NCBI GenBank assembly: GCA_029706075.1
Contig: JAINUG010000322.1
Span: 124,001 to 188,000, forward strand
DNA length: 64,000 nt
Direction of reading: 5' to 3'
Source of the DNA: Aldrovandia affinis
Taxonomy: Eukaryota; Chordata; Actinopteri; Notacanthiformes; Halosauridae
A program made the translations under genes and the position numbers. The notes beneath the pieces are model-generated. The model was not told where the DNA came from. It saw only the letters and a list, made by a program, of their open reading frames with translations, and did no database searches. Of the stretch, positions 13,598 to 26,115 are shown piece by piece. Position 1 is the stretch's first letter. The number at the start of each line of letters is the position of its first letter.

Positions 13598-14990
13598 CAC
13601 CCTCTTCCTCAGCTCCGACCGGGAGGGAGGGGTAGCTTGACACCATAGTGTGTCTCTCCTGGATAGGGCATCTGCATTCCCGTGGGCTGCACCAGATCTG
13701 TATGAAACAGAGAACATAAATGGTTGCAACAACAAAAACCACCTAGTAACACGGGCGTTACTGTCTCTGTTCCTGGCCATCCATACTAATGGCGCATGGT
13801 CCGTTACCAGGGTGAAATGCCTTCCCAATAGATAGTATTTCAGCGTTTCAAGAGCCCAGTTTATTGCTAGGCACTCTTTCTCCACTGTAGAATATTTTTG
13901 TTACCTTGGTAACAGCTTCTGACACTGGGTGTTCTTCTCCCGCTTGTACTTGCGATAGTATGGCCATCTACGTGATGCATCGGTCTGCACCAGTAGAGGT
14001 TTTGTAAAATCGGGGGTTACCAGTACAGGTCCCGAACAGAGCATTTGCTTTAGCTCTTGGAACGCCTCCTCTGTCCTTTCCATCCACTCCACCCGTTCCG
14101 GCAGCTGGCTTTTGGTAAGATCTGTTAAAGGGCTGGCTAAAGAGGCAAAGTTAGGCACAAAATGACGATAGTAGCTGGTTAGCCTTAAAAATGTGCGCAC
14201 TTGCTTTTTCGTGAGGGGGCGCGGCCAGTCTCTAATTGCTTCCACTTTTCTTTCTTGTGGTTTTATACAACCCCTCCTGATTGTATATCCAATGTATTCT
14301 GCTTCCTGCAGACCCAGCCGACATTTATTGGGATTCACTGTGAGCCCTGCCCTCTGTAATGTCTGCAGCACAGCCCGGACCTGGTCGAGGTGTGACTGCC
14401 ACTCGTTCCCATGTATGATGATGTCATCTAGGTATGCCGCTGCATATTTTCTATGGGGAGGGAGGATTCAGCCCATCAACCGTTGAAACATGGCCAGGGC
14501 TCCATGTAGACCAAAAGGTAATTTTCTGTATTGAAATAAGATGTCTGAGGTGGCAAAAGCAGTTTTTTCCCGAGCCTCAGGAGCTAGTGGTACCTGCCAA
14601 TAACCTTTGGTCAGATCTAATGTGCTAATAAATCTGACTGTTCCAAGTCTATCGCTTAGTTCATCAATCCACGGCATTGGATAAGCATAAAATGTCAATA
14701 TTTAATTTAACTTTTTAAAATCATTACAGAATCGGAGCATGCCGTCTGGTTTTGGCACTAACACGATTGGGCTACACCATTCACTATGTGATTCTTCTAT
14801 AATTCCTGCATCCAGCATTAGTAGTACCTCCATCCTGATGGCTTCCCTCCTGGCTTCCGGTATGCGATAGGGACGCAATTTCACTTTTACCCTGGCCTGG
14901 TGATAATGTGGTGTTGGGTGAGGGTCGTGCGCGCTGGTTCCCCGGAAAACACGTCCTGGTGACCATCCACAAGCTCACGCATGTCCTGCT
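13598..14990 (-). pseudogene. Reverse transcriptase and RNase H remnant
   Basis: Minus-strand pieces in order. 14884-14702 is the RT N-terminal part (PYRIPEARREAI, SEWCSPIVLVPKPDG). 14698-14468 is the palm with LDLTKGYWQVPL and KLPFGLHGA. The catalytic YLDD box is at 14434-14423. 14371-13901 is the thumb/connection (NPNKCRLGL, TSYYRHFVPNFASLASPL) and the start of RNase H (VQTDAS). 13885-13620 is the rest of RNase H (TDHAPLVWMA, GNADALSRRD). These polymerise cDNA and degrade the RNA template in an intact element. A TGA at 14465-14467 interrupts the palm, a stop near 14701 separates the first two pieces, and a frameshift follows VQTDAS. The catalytic aspartates are still visible, but no continuous product is possible. 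Confidence 0.9.
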
Positions 14991-15059
14991 GCTGAGTCAA
15001 GCTTAATTGTTCCCCCAGTTGCACCTCCGTAGGCGTGGTCTCTGAAACAGATTTCTGAG

Positions 15060-15840
15060 GGCACACAGTGTACAGTACCTCACGGGAGTTCCACCTTTTT
15101 AACAGGTTAATGTGATAAATCGGAGTTATATTTCTACGTCCAGGCTGTCGGACCCAATAATTCACTTCCCCTACCTTCATAGGGACCGTGCCATTTGAAA
15201 CTCCCTTGGCTGCGCTTTTCTGTCATAAACCTTGGCTTATGCATTCTGAGCTTCCTGCATGTGTTCCTTTACAATAGGCCATAGGGTGGCCATTCTCTCT
15301 CTCATTTCCCAAACATGTTCCACCAGGGTGCGATGAGGTCACGGTTGCTGTTCTCATGCTTCTTTAGCCACATCCAGCAGCTCTCAGGGTCATCTCCCAT
15401 GCAATAGTTCAAAGGGGGAAAACCCCTGAAGGTGGAAGCCTGAGATACTTCCCGGATCGCAAACATTAAATAAGGTAGCAGTTGGTCCCAGTTCCATTAC
15501 CTTCTTCAGCATTTGTTTTAATGTTCTATTGAATCCACCAGCCAATCTATCTGAGGTGTGCAGCTGAGCATTATTGTGCATTATTCGGGACATGAATGGG
15601 GTTCCTTCATCAGTCAATATCTGTTCTGGTATACCCATTCGGGAAAATAATAACAGCAACTCACGTCAATCCCTTTTGTGGCTATGGTGCATAGCGGAAT
15701 TGCTTCCGGGTACCTGGTGGCATAGTCCACAAGAACCAGAATGTATTGATGACTGATCTTGGGGAGGGGTCCAACCAGGTCCATTGTGATCCTATTGAAT
15801 GGATCTGAGACTGTAGGGAGAGGGATTAAAGGATTTCAAA
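15060..15840 (-). pseudogene. Integrase remnant upstream of reverse transcriptase
   Basis: On the minus strand, 15840-15660 carries the integrase core start (MDLVGPLPK, then VDYATRYPEAIPL with the first catalytic Asp). 15659-15390 carries the second Asp (ILTDEGTPFMS) and the third-residue region, which reads LAGGFNRTLK where the family normally has Glu before Arg-Phe-Asn. The third catalytic acid is therefore lost. 15180-15060 is the C-terminal region (WVRQPGRR, YHINLLKRWN), which runs directly into the RT-side linker. Integrase inserts the cDNA into host DNA. Frameshifts separate the pieces. The position before RT defines the Gmr1-like order. Confidence 0.85.
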
Positions 15841-15849
15841 AATGAGGTT

Positions 15850-16820
15850 TGGGTGCCTTGGGGTCCACCTCCTGATACCCACACATCTGGGCATTTCCTT
15901 TGCTGGTGGCCCTTGTCTGATGCTGAAGGCATGGAGACATCATGGTGGGGTCCAGCTCCAGGAAATGTGGCCTTGTTCGCCACAGTCTAAACATTGCCGG
16001 TTCTCAAAATTCAGAAAGGGTCGACTTCTGGGTGAAGTACATTGCTGGGTTCCGCCATCTCTGGCCGGGTTCCAGGTTGCCTCATCTGCCTTCTTTTTAT
16101 CCTTTGGGCGGGTTGCGGTTTCTGCCTTCAGTGGTCGTCCACTGCACAGGACTTCGAGCACACTCTGGTGTCCTTAGTTCAATCAGCTGGTCCGCACTTT
16201 GTGGGTTGAATTGGCTAGCTAATTGTTTTGCCTCAAAGGGAAGGGAGCATAAAAATTTACCTACTATGATTCTCTCAATTGGATTCATGGAGAGGAGCTC
16301 TTAGCTTTTAGCTAATTGAAACAAATTGGACATTTGTGCTCGTGGTGATCCCATGGGTTCAAAACTCCAGTCATGGAATCATTGTGCCCGGTGGTTTAAT
16401 GTGTATCCATATTGTCTCAGGATTTCTTTTTTTAGTACCTCGTAATGGGTCGCCTGTTCCGGGGTCAGATCCTGATCTTTGTGCTGTCCCAGCCAGAAAT
16501 GGGGCGATCAAATGGTGGCTAATTCTCCCAGACTGTAGTTCTTTCAAAGGTCTGGAGATACACCTCAATGTCATCTGCCTCGGTCAGCTTCAGCAGGAAG
16601 AGGCTGGGTTTGGGACGGGAGGCTAGGGTTCCGGCAGCGTTGGCCACGGCCAGCTGACTGAGCTCTGCTCGCATCAGTGTGGTCCGCTGACGCTGTTCTT
16701 CCATCAGCTCCCGATGCATCGTATGTTGTGCCAGATTCGATTCTACCAGATTATTGCCTGTTTGGTACCTGTTTGGTAATACAACTATGGTTTTTAAATG
16801 CAATGCGATTCCCGCATTCT
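15850..16820 (-). pseudogene. Gag remnant with a decayed zinc knuckle
   Basis: Minus-strand pieces. About 16750-16520 holds a Gln/Arg-rich helix (MEEQRQRTTLMRAELSQL) and the capsid-like start LFLLKLTEADDIEVYLQTFE. 16288-16160 reads MNPIERIIVGKFLCSLPFEA. 16161-15942 holds the nucleocapsid knuckle CLDCGEQGHISW, in which the last zinc-binding Cys of the CCHC pattern is Trp. Gag forms the particle and binds genomic RNA in active elements. Stops and frame changes are present throughout. No protease motif (DTG/DSG) was found between here and integrase. Confidence 0.75.
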
Positions 16821-16828
16821 CCACCATA

Positions 16829-17123
16829 TGTAGCGGGAACTGGGATGTGGGGTTTCCACGCAACAAAATTGAATAACGAAACAACACACAAGACGGTCAA
16901 TGAAATTGAACTGAGTTTATCAGGGGAAAACTTACAATTCGAGAGAGGGGAGAAATCAGTCAAACAGTCCGTCTTTTATTTCCGAGCCTTCGGCCTGTTA
17001 AGGGTTTCCCGGTGCGCCATTTTTCCTCCATAGCTCCATATGCGTTTCGGGGTGGAGCCAGCGTGACGGTAGGTATTTCCGCTCTATAATGATTCCCCGC
17101 ACCTCCCACAGCCGTCTGCCACA
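16829..17123 (-). repeat. 5' LTR of the gypsy element (internally deleted)
   Basis: 295 bp. It is collinear with the 3' LTR except for a missing block of about 210 bp, with short shared bases (GTC) at the junction near 16970. It also has about 20 extra bases (GCGTGACGGTAGGTATTTCC) near 17060-17080. Confidence 0.85.
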
Positions 17124-20100
17124 ATATATATATATATTTTTTAAGGATACTACCAAATGCAATGTAAAGACGAGCAGCAGTCCATGCCCTGGCCTTACAT
17201 CCACTCAAAGTCTGAGTGAAATACAGAGAGAGGGTTGAGTGTAAGTGTATATCCATGGATAGCGATAGATCAAGCCAGGTGTTTTAAAGTGAGGCTCAGG
17301 CTGGAATTTCCCAGAAAACCCATTTACCAACAACAGGTCCACAATTTTGGACTGTGCTAATTGCCCATGAACAAAGGCATTGTCTTGAGGCTCCTGAAAC
17401 AAAAAGAGGGTCAGGTACCCAGTCGTTGTGCCTAAAACGAAACAGGTAGGGGCAGGTTCCAGGAGTCATGGGAATTTGAGCTATTTGTGTGGCAGTCGGT
17501 GAACTTCAGACAAGATGGCCCATACTTTTTGTCCCTACTACCTACCATCTCATCAACACCAGCTCTAATATTCAGAATCCCTGAAGAGTCTCTTGACATT
17601 ATGAAAACAGTTCTACTCTTGCCGTTACAGGACAGGTAAAGATGCAAGTGAAGAGACTGCCCATTTACAAATGTCCTGGGGTCATGTTATCATTGTTCAG
17701 TCTGTACCATCATAATCATATGTAGATTGTGTTATTGGAATCATTCCCTATGCTGTGTTTATCATTATTTTTGTACCATATAACCAAATACCAGTCTTGC
17801 CTTACCAGACTAGTTTTTAGTTTTTGTGTGTGTAGTGCCTTGTTATGTTCTTGTTGTTGTTATGGTCTTGTGTAATCATATCTTTGTTCAAAGCAATCTG
17901 GTGCAATCAAGAGAGATCTCAGTACTCAGTTCTTCAATGTCAGATGTTTCAACCAGTCTAGTTTTCCTACAAAGTTTGCTCATATTTTCTGCTGTAAAAC
18001 AGTTAATGGAATGCATTTAGGAACAGATACTGAATACAATGTGTGTGTGTGTTTGTGAGTGTGAGTATGGGTGTTAGCTGACGCCTGCTTGAAGGCCAGG
18101 TGAGCGTTGGCGGCGGCAGGGCAGACTCATCCTCCGAGTATTTCACTGCTGCCCCACCAAAGCTCATTGGATGTGGCCCTGGGGCCAGCCCTGCAGCAGT
18201 GCAGGACAGGCCTGTGCAGGAACAAGTGAATCATCTGTCTGCATCCTGGAGGTGTCCTACACAGCACACAGTGAGTCTGCATATCTACCTGCCCTGAGGT
18301 TGTGAAAATGTAGGATACAAGCTTAAAAAGACACTTAAAGGGTACCTTTAGCTATTCTCTGTAGTTTATCTGGGGAGTTGCAATTTAAGATGCATTGTAT
18401 ATACATTTGGAATTTGACTTTTCAAGACAATACATATTGAAGTTAACCTTTTCACAGGAGTATTTCGAGTATTTCATTAGACCTAGACTAGAATACTTTG
18501 CATAAGTCCAATGAAACACCTTTCTCACTACATCAAAGAGCTGTGAGTCATCACAAACCCCCGAACTCCCCCCGCCCCCAGGCCAGTGGACACCCTCACA
18601 ATGGTTTCACCAGCTACCCCACCATAATTATGCCCTGAAAAGGAGGTACGGCCCTATACTAAAACACAACACTGACCCACCTAACCGCTTGAGATGCTTC
18701 TCTCCTTATCATTACAGACATCCATTGCCTCTCCAGGGTCTAATTTGCAGTGGGCGAGGCAGAGGTTTGAATTGGCCTGGGCAATAAACAGGTGGCGTTG
18801 CAGGTTTTGGAGCTTCAAGCAACTGTAAATAAAGCCCCAATCCAGGAGCTCTTAGACAGTCCTCTTTTTAAAAGACAGGAGGTGTGACTGTTTACTGTGC
18901 TTTTTTAGTGTTTGGGCTCTGCTTTCTAATGAAACACATTTTGAGTTTTGCACAGTGTAAAGTACAAACACAGCAATTACCAGGGGGCAATAAAATAACA
19001 CCGTACATGGTTTATAGTCATTTGCACCACAAATGAAAAGTGTTTTCATAGCTCTGTTTACATCACAAAATGACTCGCAATGGCTTTGGCATAAAACGAT
19101 GCCAAGACTTTTTTTTTTTTTTTTTTTACTAGAAAATTATAAACTAAGAAGTTTTCTTGCCAAGGACACAAGGGCTGTTATTGGAGCAGACTGTGTTTTT
19201 CTCTTTCTGAAAAAGCATTCAAAAAAAGTCCAGGGGATCCATACTTACTGAATGCTAATCTGTCACACAATTTTTTTTAAATATGAATTATTCTTTCAGG
19301 AGGGCACATTTTGGGCAGCGGTGCCCCACGGCGGGCACGCAAGCACTCACGCAGACATGCGCTAAAAGCGCTCATTCATTGGGGACAAGTGGGGTATTCT
19401 TCCCACTCATCCGTCATCACCAGGGTTTTGTTCACCTCTCCCAACCTGCGGGACAGTGCCAGCTCTAGCTTGTCCTGCTGCCCGAGTAACTTTTTACCCA
19501 ACGCCAGCAGCTCGCCCCCCTCTGCTCCGCACAGAGAGAGGATTCATCCCACACAGAGAGACAGGGGACAGCATTGCATTACATTATTAATTTACCAAGG
19601 AGATACCCCCAACATAGCTTACATTTTCTCAACATATTATTAATTTCACTCAATACTAAATTAAGCAATTTAGAGTTCAGGTACCTTTCTTAATTAAGGC
19701 ACAAACAGTGGCCCGCCTCCACTGGATTTCAGCTTGCAGTCTACTGATTATACGTACACGACCCCTAACCACCGAACCACACTGGCAGGATAAGAGGAAG
19801 AGTTTGCATGGTGCAATTGACCTACAGTCCAGGTAAAGGAAAAGGGTGTGGTTTGGCAGGGAGGACAGGGGGGTCCTGTAGACCCCCCCCCCAAACGCTG
19901 TGTGATGTTTCGAGACAGTACTCCAGGTTGTGGAATTCTGGACATCATTGAGGTTCATGTTCGTGTAAGCTGGCTTGTGACTTCACTGCCAACCAGAACT
20001 ATTGACCACACCAGAACGCACCTCTATGCCAACGTCTTGTCCCTTGAAGTCACTCCAGGTCTCTAAAGACACTGAGCTTAGGTTCATTCAGTCTGATCAA

Positions 20101-21597
20101 TGCGTTTAGCAAACAGAGGAGGTGTTTGGATCTAATTAAGTCCGACAGTTCACCCTCCGGTGCTGATCAAGACTCTTTACGGCATGCCAGTGACACTCGT
20201 GTGGTGCTGCGGGATCGTTAGTAGTAATTAGACAGAAAGCTGTAATTTGCTAAATGTCCCACCCAGTTGAATCTGTTTGCTTTCACTTCTGCAGCACTCA
20301 TGGACTCGTTCCCAATACAAATAAGCATCCTAAAGGTTCCTCCTGGCCTAAATATAACAAGCCAATTAGTCATTCTAAAATGACATAATAAAACAGAAGA
20401 AAACAAAATGCTTCAAAGTTTTAAACCTGAAACATATTACAGCTGCAATACACTCAACAGTGACGGGAAATCTTTATACAGCCATAAATATTCATACTAC
20501 AAAATATTTCACACATCTGTCTGTGTACAATGATAAAATTAAACATTCAATCTTCTTCTTTATTTAATTTCTCTCCGAATGGAAATAGCATTTAGATAGC
20601 AATCATAGCTGAGGGTCAAGGGTAGGAATTGAACTATGTAGCTATGTGGCTATAACTGGCTTAGGCTGCAATCTTTACTATCTGTCCAATGCACAAGGCT
20701 ATCTTTAGGCTTCATCGGAATTCAGATAAACAAATCCATGCTACTACTACGGTGTCATTGAAATAGGAGTGTAAGTTCACACAGATGCAAATAATCTAAC
20801 TCGTTTGCACAAATAGTATTCCTGCATCACTTGTAAAAGACCAAGGTAAAAAAAACATGCAGAGTTCAACCACATGGAAGTAAGTAGCATGCATCGATTT
20901 CAAAAGGATCAAATGCTGGGCCTTCAGTCAGAGACAAATGGATGTGAAAACCAGTCTGCTGTTGAAATCCTGCACATTGATTTTGAACAATGACAAAGAA
21001 CCACAGACAGAGCGAGATCATGGGCCAGCAGAGAACCACAGTGGGTCAGGCACAGGAAGAGCACCAGAGGGACCTGCATGTAATATCTTGTGTGGCATTG
21101 AGATATCTCCTATTCCTTTAACATCTCTGTCAATACTGAAATTCAAACCTATTAAACCAAAGACTTTTTTAGGGCATCTGCAATCACATGATGTAAAGAC
21201 ACATACACACACATGCAGTCATGCACACACATACACATGTGTACATGATCTTTTTCTCTCCCTCTCTCTGTTTCTCTCTCTCGGTTAAGGTTTCAATCAT
21301 TGTTTCACTTCAACACAGCTACAACATCTTTAGCATGCCAGAGAAAGATGAGATGCCCTGACTCTTCAACGAGCAGGCAAACTCAGAGTGCTCAGAGAAC
21401 CACCGAGATCACAAAGGGAATCGGAAACCTGAGGTTTTCTTCCCTGATTTCCGTGTCTAAGATGGAGTAAAAAAAACACACATGCACACATACCGTCCTG
21501 AGGTTCTTTCTTCCTTTCTCTCTAGTCCTCTCTAGTCCAAGCTTTCTTCTCTGTTCCTGAAGTCTACTGTTTGCGATCTTTTAGAGCACTGAGTGGG
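17124..21597. other. Noncoding stretch, no gene seen
   Basis: No supported exon. Contents include short GT repeats (about 18042-18060), a 19-base T run (19109-19127), a C-run (about 19881) and CA-rich sequence near 21198-21245. Positions 20080-20290 are complex, ATTA-containing sequence and a candidate conserved noncoding block. Confidence 0.4.
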
Positions 21598-21731
21598 AGT
21601 GAGGGAGAGGGAAAGAGCAAGAGAGACAGAGGGGAGAGAGAGAGTCACAGAGAGACAGAGCGGTAGAACCGAAAGCTCGAGGGCAAAGGAGGGAAACCTG
21701 AAACCTCAAGTGGTCTTCATGCAATCATTCC

Positions 21732-21772
<41 letters not shown>

Positions 21773-21780
21773 CTTGAGAC
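21598..21780. repeat. GA-rich and CT-rich simple repeats
   Basis: A purine tract (GAGAGA, 21600-21665) is followed 65 bp later by a pyrimidine tract (CTCTCT, 21731-21774). Together they form an imperfect inverted pair that could fold. Open frames over this region are low complexity. Confidence 0.8.
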
Positions 21781-22424
21781 AGGTTCCCATTACATGGCTA
21801 AGGGAAGGAAGGGAATGGGGGGGAATCCCTCCAGGACAGCCGGCGCGATGTTTAAGCTGGCTGTTTTTACATGAATAGCTGGAGTGAACTTTACTACACC
21901 TCCCGTTTGCTGTCTTGTTTTTAACTAATTGATTGGAGCATTGGTGAAATCCACCTTTTGTTATTGGGGGGGTCATCTATGGGCTGACTGATGGGCTGTT
22001 AGCAGATTGTTACTCCATGACAGGTCTCAACTCAACTCCTCTCCCTTGCTTAATCTTACCCTTTTTTCTATAAGCCACCACACACGCCCACACATGCAAA
22101 TGCACGCTTATGCTCACACACCATATTAAAGCCATGAGCCCCAAACGCAGTCACTCCAGTTATGAAATAAGGATTTTACTATATGCACATGGACTGTGAA
22201 ACTGTGAAAAGTGTTCAGTGCAACATTGGAAATTAGTTTTAAAAACAAGACTTGCCATCCAAAGTCAATGGAAGGTGATGAAATTCAGCTGGGAGAGCTG
22301 GGAAAAATGACATCCATTGTGTTTGTATTGGAATTTATACTCTCCCAGGGTGATTTAGCATTTCATACATTGTTTAATTCTAATTTACTCATTAGGTAGT
22401 TGCATTGTCTTGCATAAATCCAGC

Positions 22425-22450
22425 CACACACACACACACACACACACACA
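22425..22450. repeat. (CA)13 microsatellite
   Basis: Uninterrupted CA dinucleotide run. Confidence 0.95.
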
Positions 22451-23018
22451 ATTCCCTCATAACTAAATCTAAATGAAAATCAAATACATATGTGAATTCA
22501 CATGAGATAGAGTGCTCATTAGCATACAAGCAGCAAAATGTCATATATGCCTTAGAGCTTCCCAAACATTATAAACACATTCATTAGAATAGTGTAGAAA
22601 GCACTTAAAAAGCATGGTATTGCAGGCTATACTCAGTATAAGGGCTGTAAGCAATTATTTTATCCGACTCAATTTAATAATTGAATCAAATTCAGATGTT
22701 TTCTCAACAAACAAAAAAACACTCTGAACAAAAGCTCTATGCAGAGGGTTCTATTCAATTAACAGTGCAGTGTTATCAAAGAGCATGCCCTTATGAAAAA
22801 GCAGTTTGGCTATGATGTGTGTATTACAATTATACTTCCATATCTACAACTGTATGTAATGTAAAATGTACTTCTCAATATATGTTTTTTTTTTTTACAA
22901 ATATAAAGTATGCATACATACTAATAATGTATATATTTCATAATGTGCAGTTATATTTTCATATGTTTCATATGTATTCAAATATATATGTATCTCTGGA
23001 TTTTACATTACTGCTTTC

Positions 23019-23045
23019 TTGTTGTTGTTGTTGTTGTTGTTGTTG
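23019..23045. repeat. (TTG)9 trinucleotide repeat
   Basis: Uninterrupted TTG/GTT run in AT-rich DNA. Confidence 0.95.
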
Positions 23046-23617
23046 GCTGTTGGCATAGACCTTGCTACTGACTTTACATGACCCAAAATAAAAAGGAGGG
23101 GATTTTGCTCAAAAACAATGGAATGGGTACGTGCTGTCCTTAAGTCCACGTAAACAGCATTTTTTTCAGAGCTTCAGAAATAATTCTGCAATAAATCACC
23201 CCTAGTGTCCTCAGCCTGAGCATAATTGCGAGACTGTTCTATAATAGTGCTCCTGTCTTTTTTTCTCTTTAATCATGGTTCCCCACAAGTTAACCACCAG
23301 AGACTACACATTTTCTTCAGTTCTGCTGCGTTGATTAGAGTCACTCTCGGGGAAGGTGAAAGGTTAAGTGTTGTCAGGCCCACAAATGCAAACACACCAA
23401 TGTGTAGTATCAGGTAACCCTGACAGCGCTGTTGATATATGGCCACCGCATACTCTTCCGGGGGAGTGTCTCTCTATGCCTTTTAGATCCTGGATCCAGT
23501 TCCATAACTTCCGCTCTTGGGGCAACTAACCAGGGTGTCACTGTCTGAGTCTACGGTTGGTCTCTGCTCTCTAGCGAGCAGTGGTTTAATTACAGTGCAT
23601 TTATCTCTCTCTCCCTA

Positions 23618-23869
23618 CCAATGCAAAGGGCTATACTGTATGTATATTTCTGTTCAATGCACAAAGCTACACGATGTGTATCCCTCTGTCCAATTCACAA
23701 GGCTACACCTTGCCTACCCATCTGTCCAATGCACAATGCTGCACCATGCGTATCCATCCGTCCAATGCACAAGGCTACACGATGTCTATCCCTCTTTCCA
23801 ATGCAAAATGCTACACCATGTTCATCCCCCTCTCCAACACATGAGGCTACATCTGATATTTTTGGTTCC
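23618..23869 (+). repeat. 36-bp minisatellite, 7 copies
   Basis: The anchor CCAATGCACAAGGCTACAC recurs exactly every 36 bp, at 23618, 23654, 23690, 23726, 23762, 23798 and 23834, with substitutions between copies and no indels. Because 36 is divisible by three, one frame (open 23517-23909) reads as a 12-residue repeat of the form YPSVQCTRLHDV. A second frame is also open. No splice sites or homology support a protein, so I treat it as a tandem repeat. Confidence 0.9.
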
Positions 23870-25404
23870 ATCTTTTACTGTGGTTCAGGATTTAGCCTGC
23901 TGTTTCTAAAAAAGGCACCATTTCATTATGCGGTACAATCTCCAAGCAGATATTCTACTAATTTGTTTAATGATGGTTATCAATAGGACATTTCTATAGC
24001 TTAGCTAAGGGTAAAAAAGACATCTATAATTAAAATAGGAGGGGCCTTTTCGTTTTTTCCTACAACAGAATTACCATAACAATAAAATCCTGGGCTGATT
24101 GTAAGGTTACCATTAGCCAAACTGTAATAATAGCGACTGATGCTGCCACGCCATAATTAGAGTCTGTGAAGTCTGTTCTGTTCCAGTGAATGCAGAGAGC
24201 TGAAATGTGTTGCATAAAGACTAATGTTGTTCAATAAAAATAAATTGAGTTAGTTCAAATGAAATATTGCACTACAGACATCCAACTCACTGTGTGAACA
24301 GGGTTGGATTAGTCTTGACAGCCACAGCACTTTTCCACCCAGCATAGAGAAGCTTGTTTCATCTAGATCACCTGAGTTAACTGAGCTAATTTAAACAGTC
24401 CTTCCCCTTCTGAGGTCTTTCATATTGTAAAGAGAGCTGGAAACTTGTTGGATTGTGGCCTTATAGGACCTGAACAGGTGACCCTTTGCCATAGAGCATG
24501 AGGAGCTATGGCACCCTGGGAGAACAATGCGTTAATAACGTCAACTCCACATCTGTGAGAACTGATTCCAGCTGCTGGTTAACACTCCCTGACACTGCAC
24601 CTCTGCATGCATGGGAATCCTGCCATGGCCCAAAAAAATATGGAAAAGTTAACAATGTCAATATGCTCCTGCAAGGAGGAGGGGGGGAAATATGTTATAA
24701 TAAAACACCCCATTGTTTTCCACTTGGTATCAGGAAGGTGTGTCAGCGGATTCACAACCTCCTCCACAGTATCTAAGTCACTGGGCAGACTCCAGCCCCA
24801 GCCACAAATAATGATTTATTTCCTTCACACACTTCACAAAGTGGCTTGGTTATGTTGTGTCGACACAATGCTGTTCTGTCACAGGTGGGACTCAATGGGC
24901 AGTACACATGTCTGTGAGGTGAGACACAGCATGGCCTCGCTCTGCACCCTGCCCCATGGTCATGCAACAAGACTTAAAGGGTGAGGGGACACACTCCCAC
25001 AACCCACAATTCACCAAAACCCCTCCTATCAGAACACAGACCCTTTGCCTGGCTGGTATAATCATTAACATGGAAGCCCAATGTTGAGTCACAATGGCCT
25101 GACCTTGGCATGGCTGACATTGAGTATGTTCACGTTTGTAGAACGCAAACAAATACACACTGTCCCTTTTCATTGATTTCCCTAATCATGGGTGTTGTGT
25201 GACTTAACCACCCACCCCCATTCTGTGAAAAGCATTTTAAAACACTTACCTTCTTATACCTTTTCTTCTCTGCAGGTCAGAAACCTCAAACAGTTTACAG
25301 CATTATGCAGGAGGGCACTGAATGGCAACCTTAAAGACAAACAAAAAACATAAATTGTTGTATTGTCTTTTTTTTTGTTCATGTGTGCTTACTGTACATA
25401 TGCA
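23870..25404. other. Noncoding stretch, no gene seen
   Basis: No supported exon. Positions 24040-24190 are complex sequence with an ATTA motif. The open frames at 24498-25173 lie on both strands and match nothing recognised. Confidence 0.4.
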
Positions 25405-26115
25405 TTTTGATTGATTGATTGATTGATGTATTTATTTAAGTGTCCTGCACCGTTTATGGTGCACAGCCCATATGGGCTTACAAGACACTAGACAACAACA
25501 ACAACAGCCAGGATGGCCACATGACAAATCATAATATACAATTCCACAAATTCACAAAATGAAAACATTTCAAAAACATTCAATTTCCATGCCAGAAGTA
25601 TCATATTATGTTGGATACAGTATTCTCTGTCTTAGTTGCCATGCATTTTCTATAAATCTTGCTAAGACAAAAATCTCCTCATTAAAGAGCCAACTCAACA
25701 TATTACCTTCAGATAACCAAAACAAATCAGGGTTCTTCAACTCAATTTTTTCTAATAGGTTATTTCTCAAATCACTGTACATGGGGCAGTGAAACACAAA
25801 ATGAAATTCATCCTCAACAACACCAAGATCACAAAAGACACATAAACGCATCTCTTCAAGAATACCTTTATATTTGCCTACCTCAATTGCCAGAGGCAAG
25901 GTACCAGCTCTTAATTGAGCACATAAGGACTGCTGCCTTCTCTTTAAATTAAATGTTATATAAGGTTCTATATAAGGTGAAATAATCTTCTTTAATTTGA
26001 ACATAGTTTCTAAGCTTGGTCAGCCTTTCCTCTGGCAACTGGACCAGGCGATTCCACAGCCGAACTATTTCACATCTCTGCTTTCCAAGACATGACAAGA
26101 TCATATGCAAGTTAT
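25405..26115 (-). mobile_element. LINE (non-LTR retrotransposon) 3' fragment
   Basis: The minus-strand frame 26004-25606 encodes the C-terminal end of a LINE ORF2. It has the basic stretch NLKRRQQSLCAQLRAGTLPL followed by a Cys/His cluster CVFCDLGVVEDEFHFVFHC, typical of the region after reverse transcriptase. Upstream on the minus strand to about 26115, frame VRLWNRLVQLPEERLTK fits the same family across a frameshift. The 3' end carries a (TCAA)n tail (minus strand) at about 25407-25427. The element is 5'-truncated, the usual fate of LINE copies. The clade is not resolved. Confidence 0.75.

Larger units (their letters stand above)
13107..17123 (-). mobile_element. Degenerate Gmr1-like Ty3/gypsy LTR retrotransposon
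   Basis: Two related terminal repeats (13107-13597 and 16829-17123), both TG...CA, bracket gag, integrase and reverse transcriptase/RNase H remnants on the minus strand. An ATATAT stretch borders both outer ends, compatible with a short target duplication. Next to the 5' LTR (16828 leftward) the minus strand reads TATGGTGGAGAATGCGGG, which has the form of a tRNA primer-binding site. A purine-rich tract, GAGGAAGAGGGTG, precedes the 3' LTR. Integrase-like sequence lies upstream of reverse transcriptase, the order known for Gmr1-like gypsy elements. Protease and the N-terminal part of integrase are not seen. Several stops and frameshifts make it inactive. Confidence 0.88.

Noticed and set aside
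19690-19795. tRNA-like stretch on the minus strand (GGTTCGGTGGTTAGGGG)
   Set aside because: Box B is not recognisable and no second copy is seen in the window; too weak to call a SINE.
23618-23869. Regularly spaced 36-bp units resembling a CRISPR array
   Set aside because: The units are contiguous with no unique spacers and the genome is a vertebrate; it is a minisatellite.
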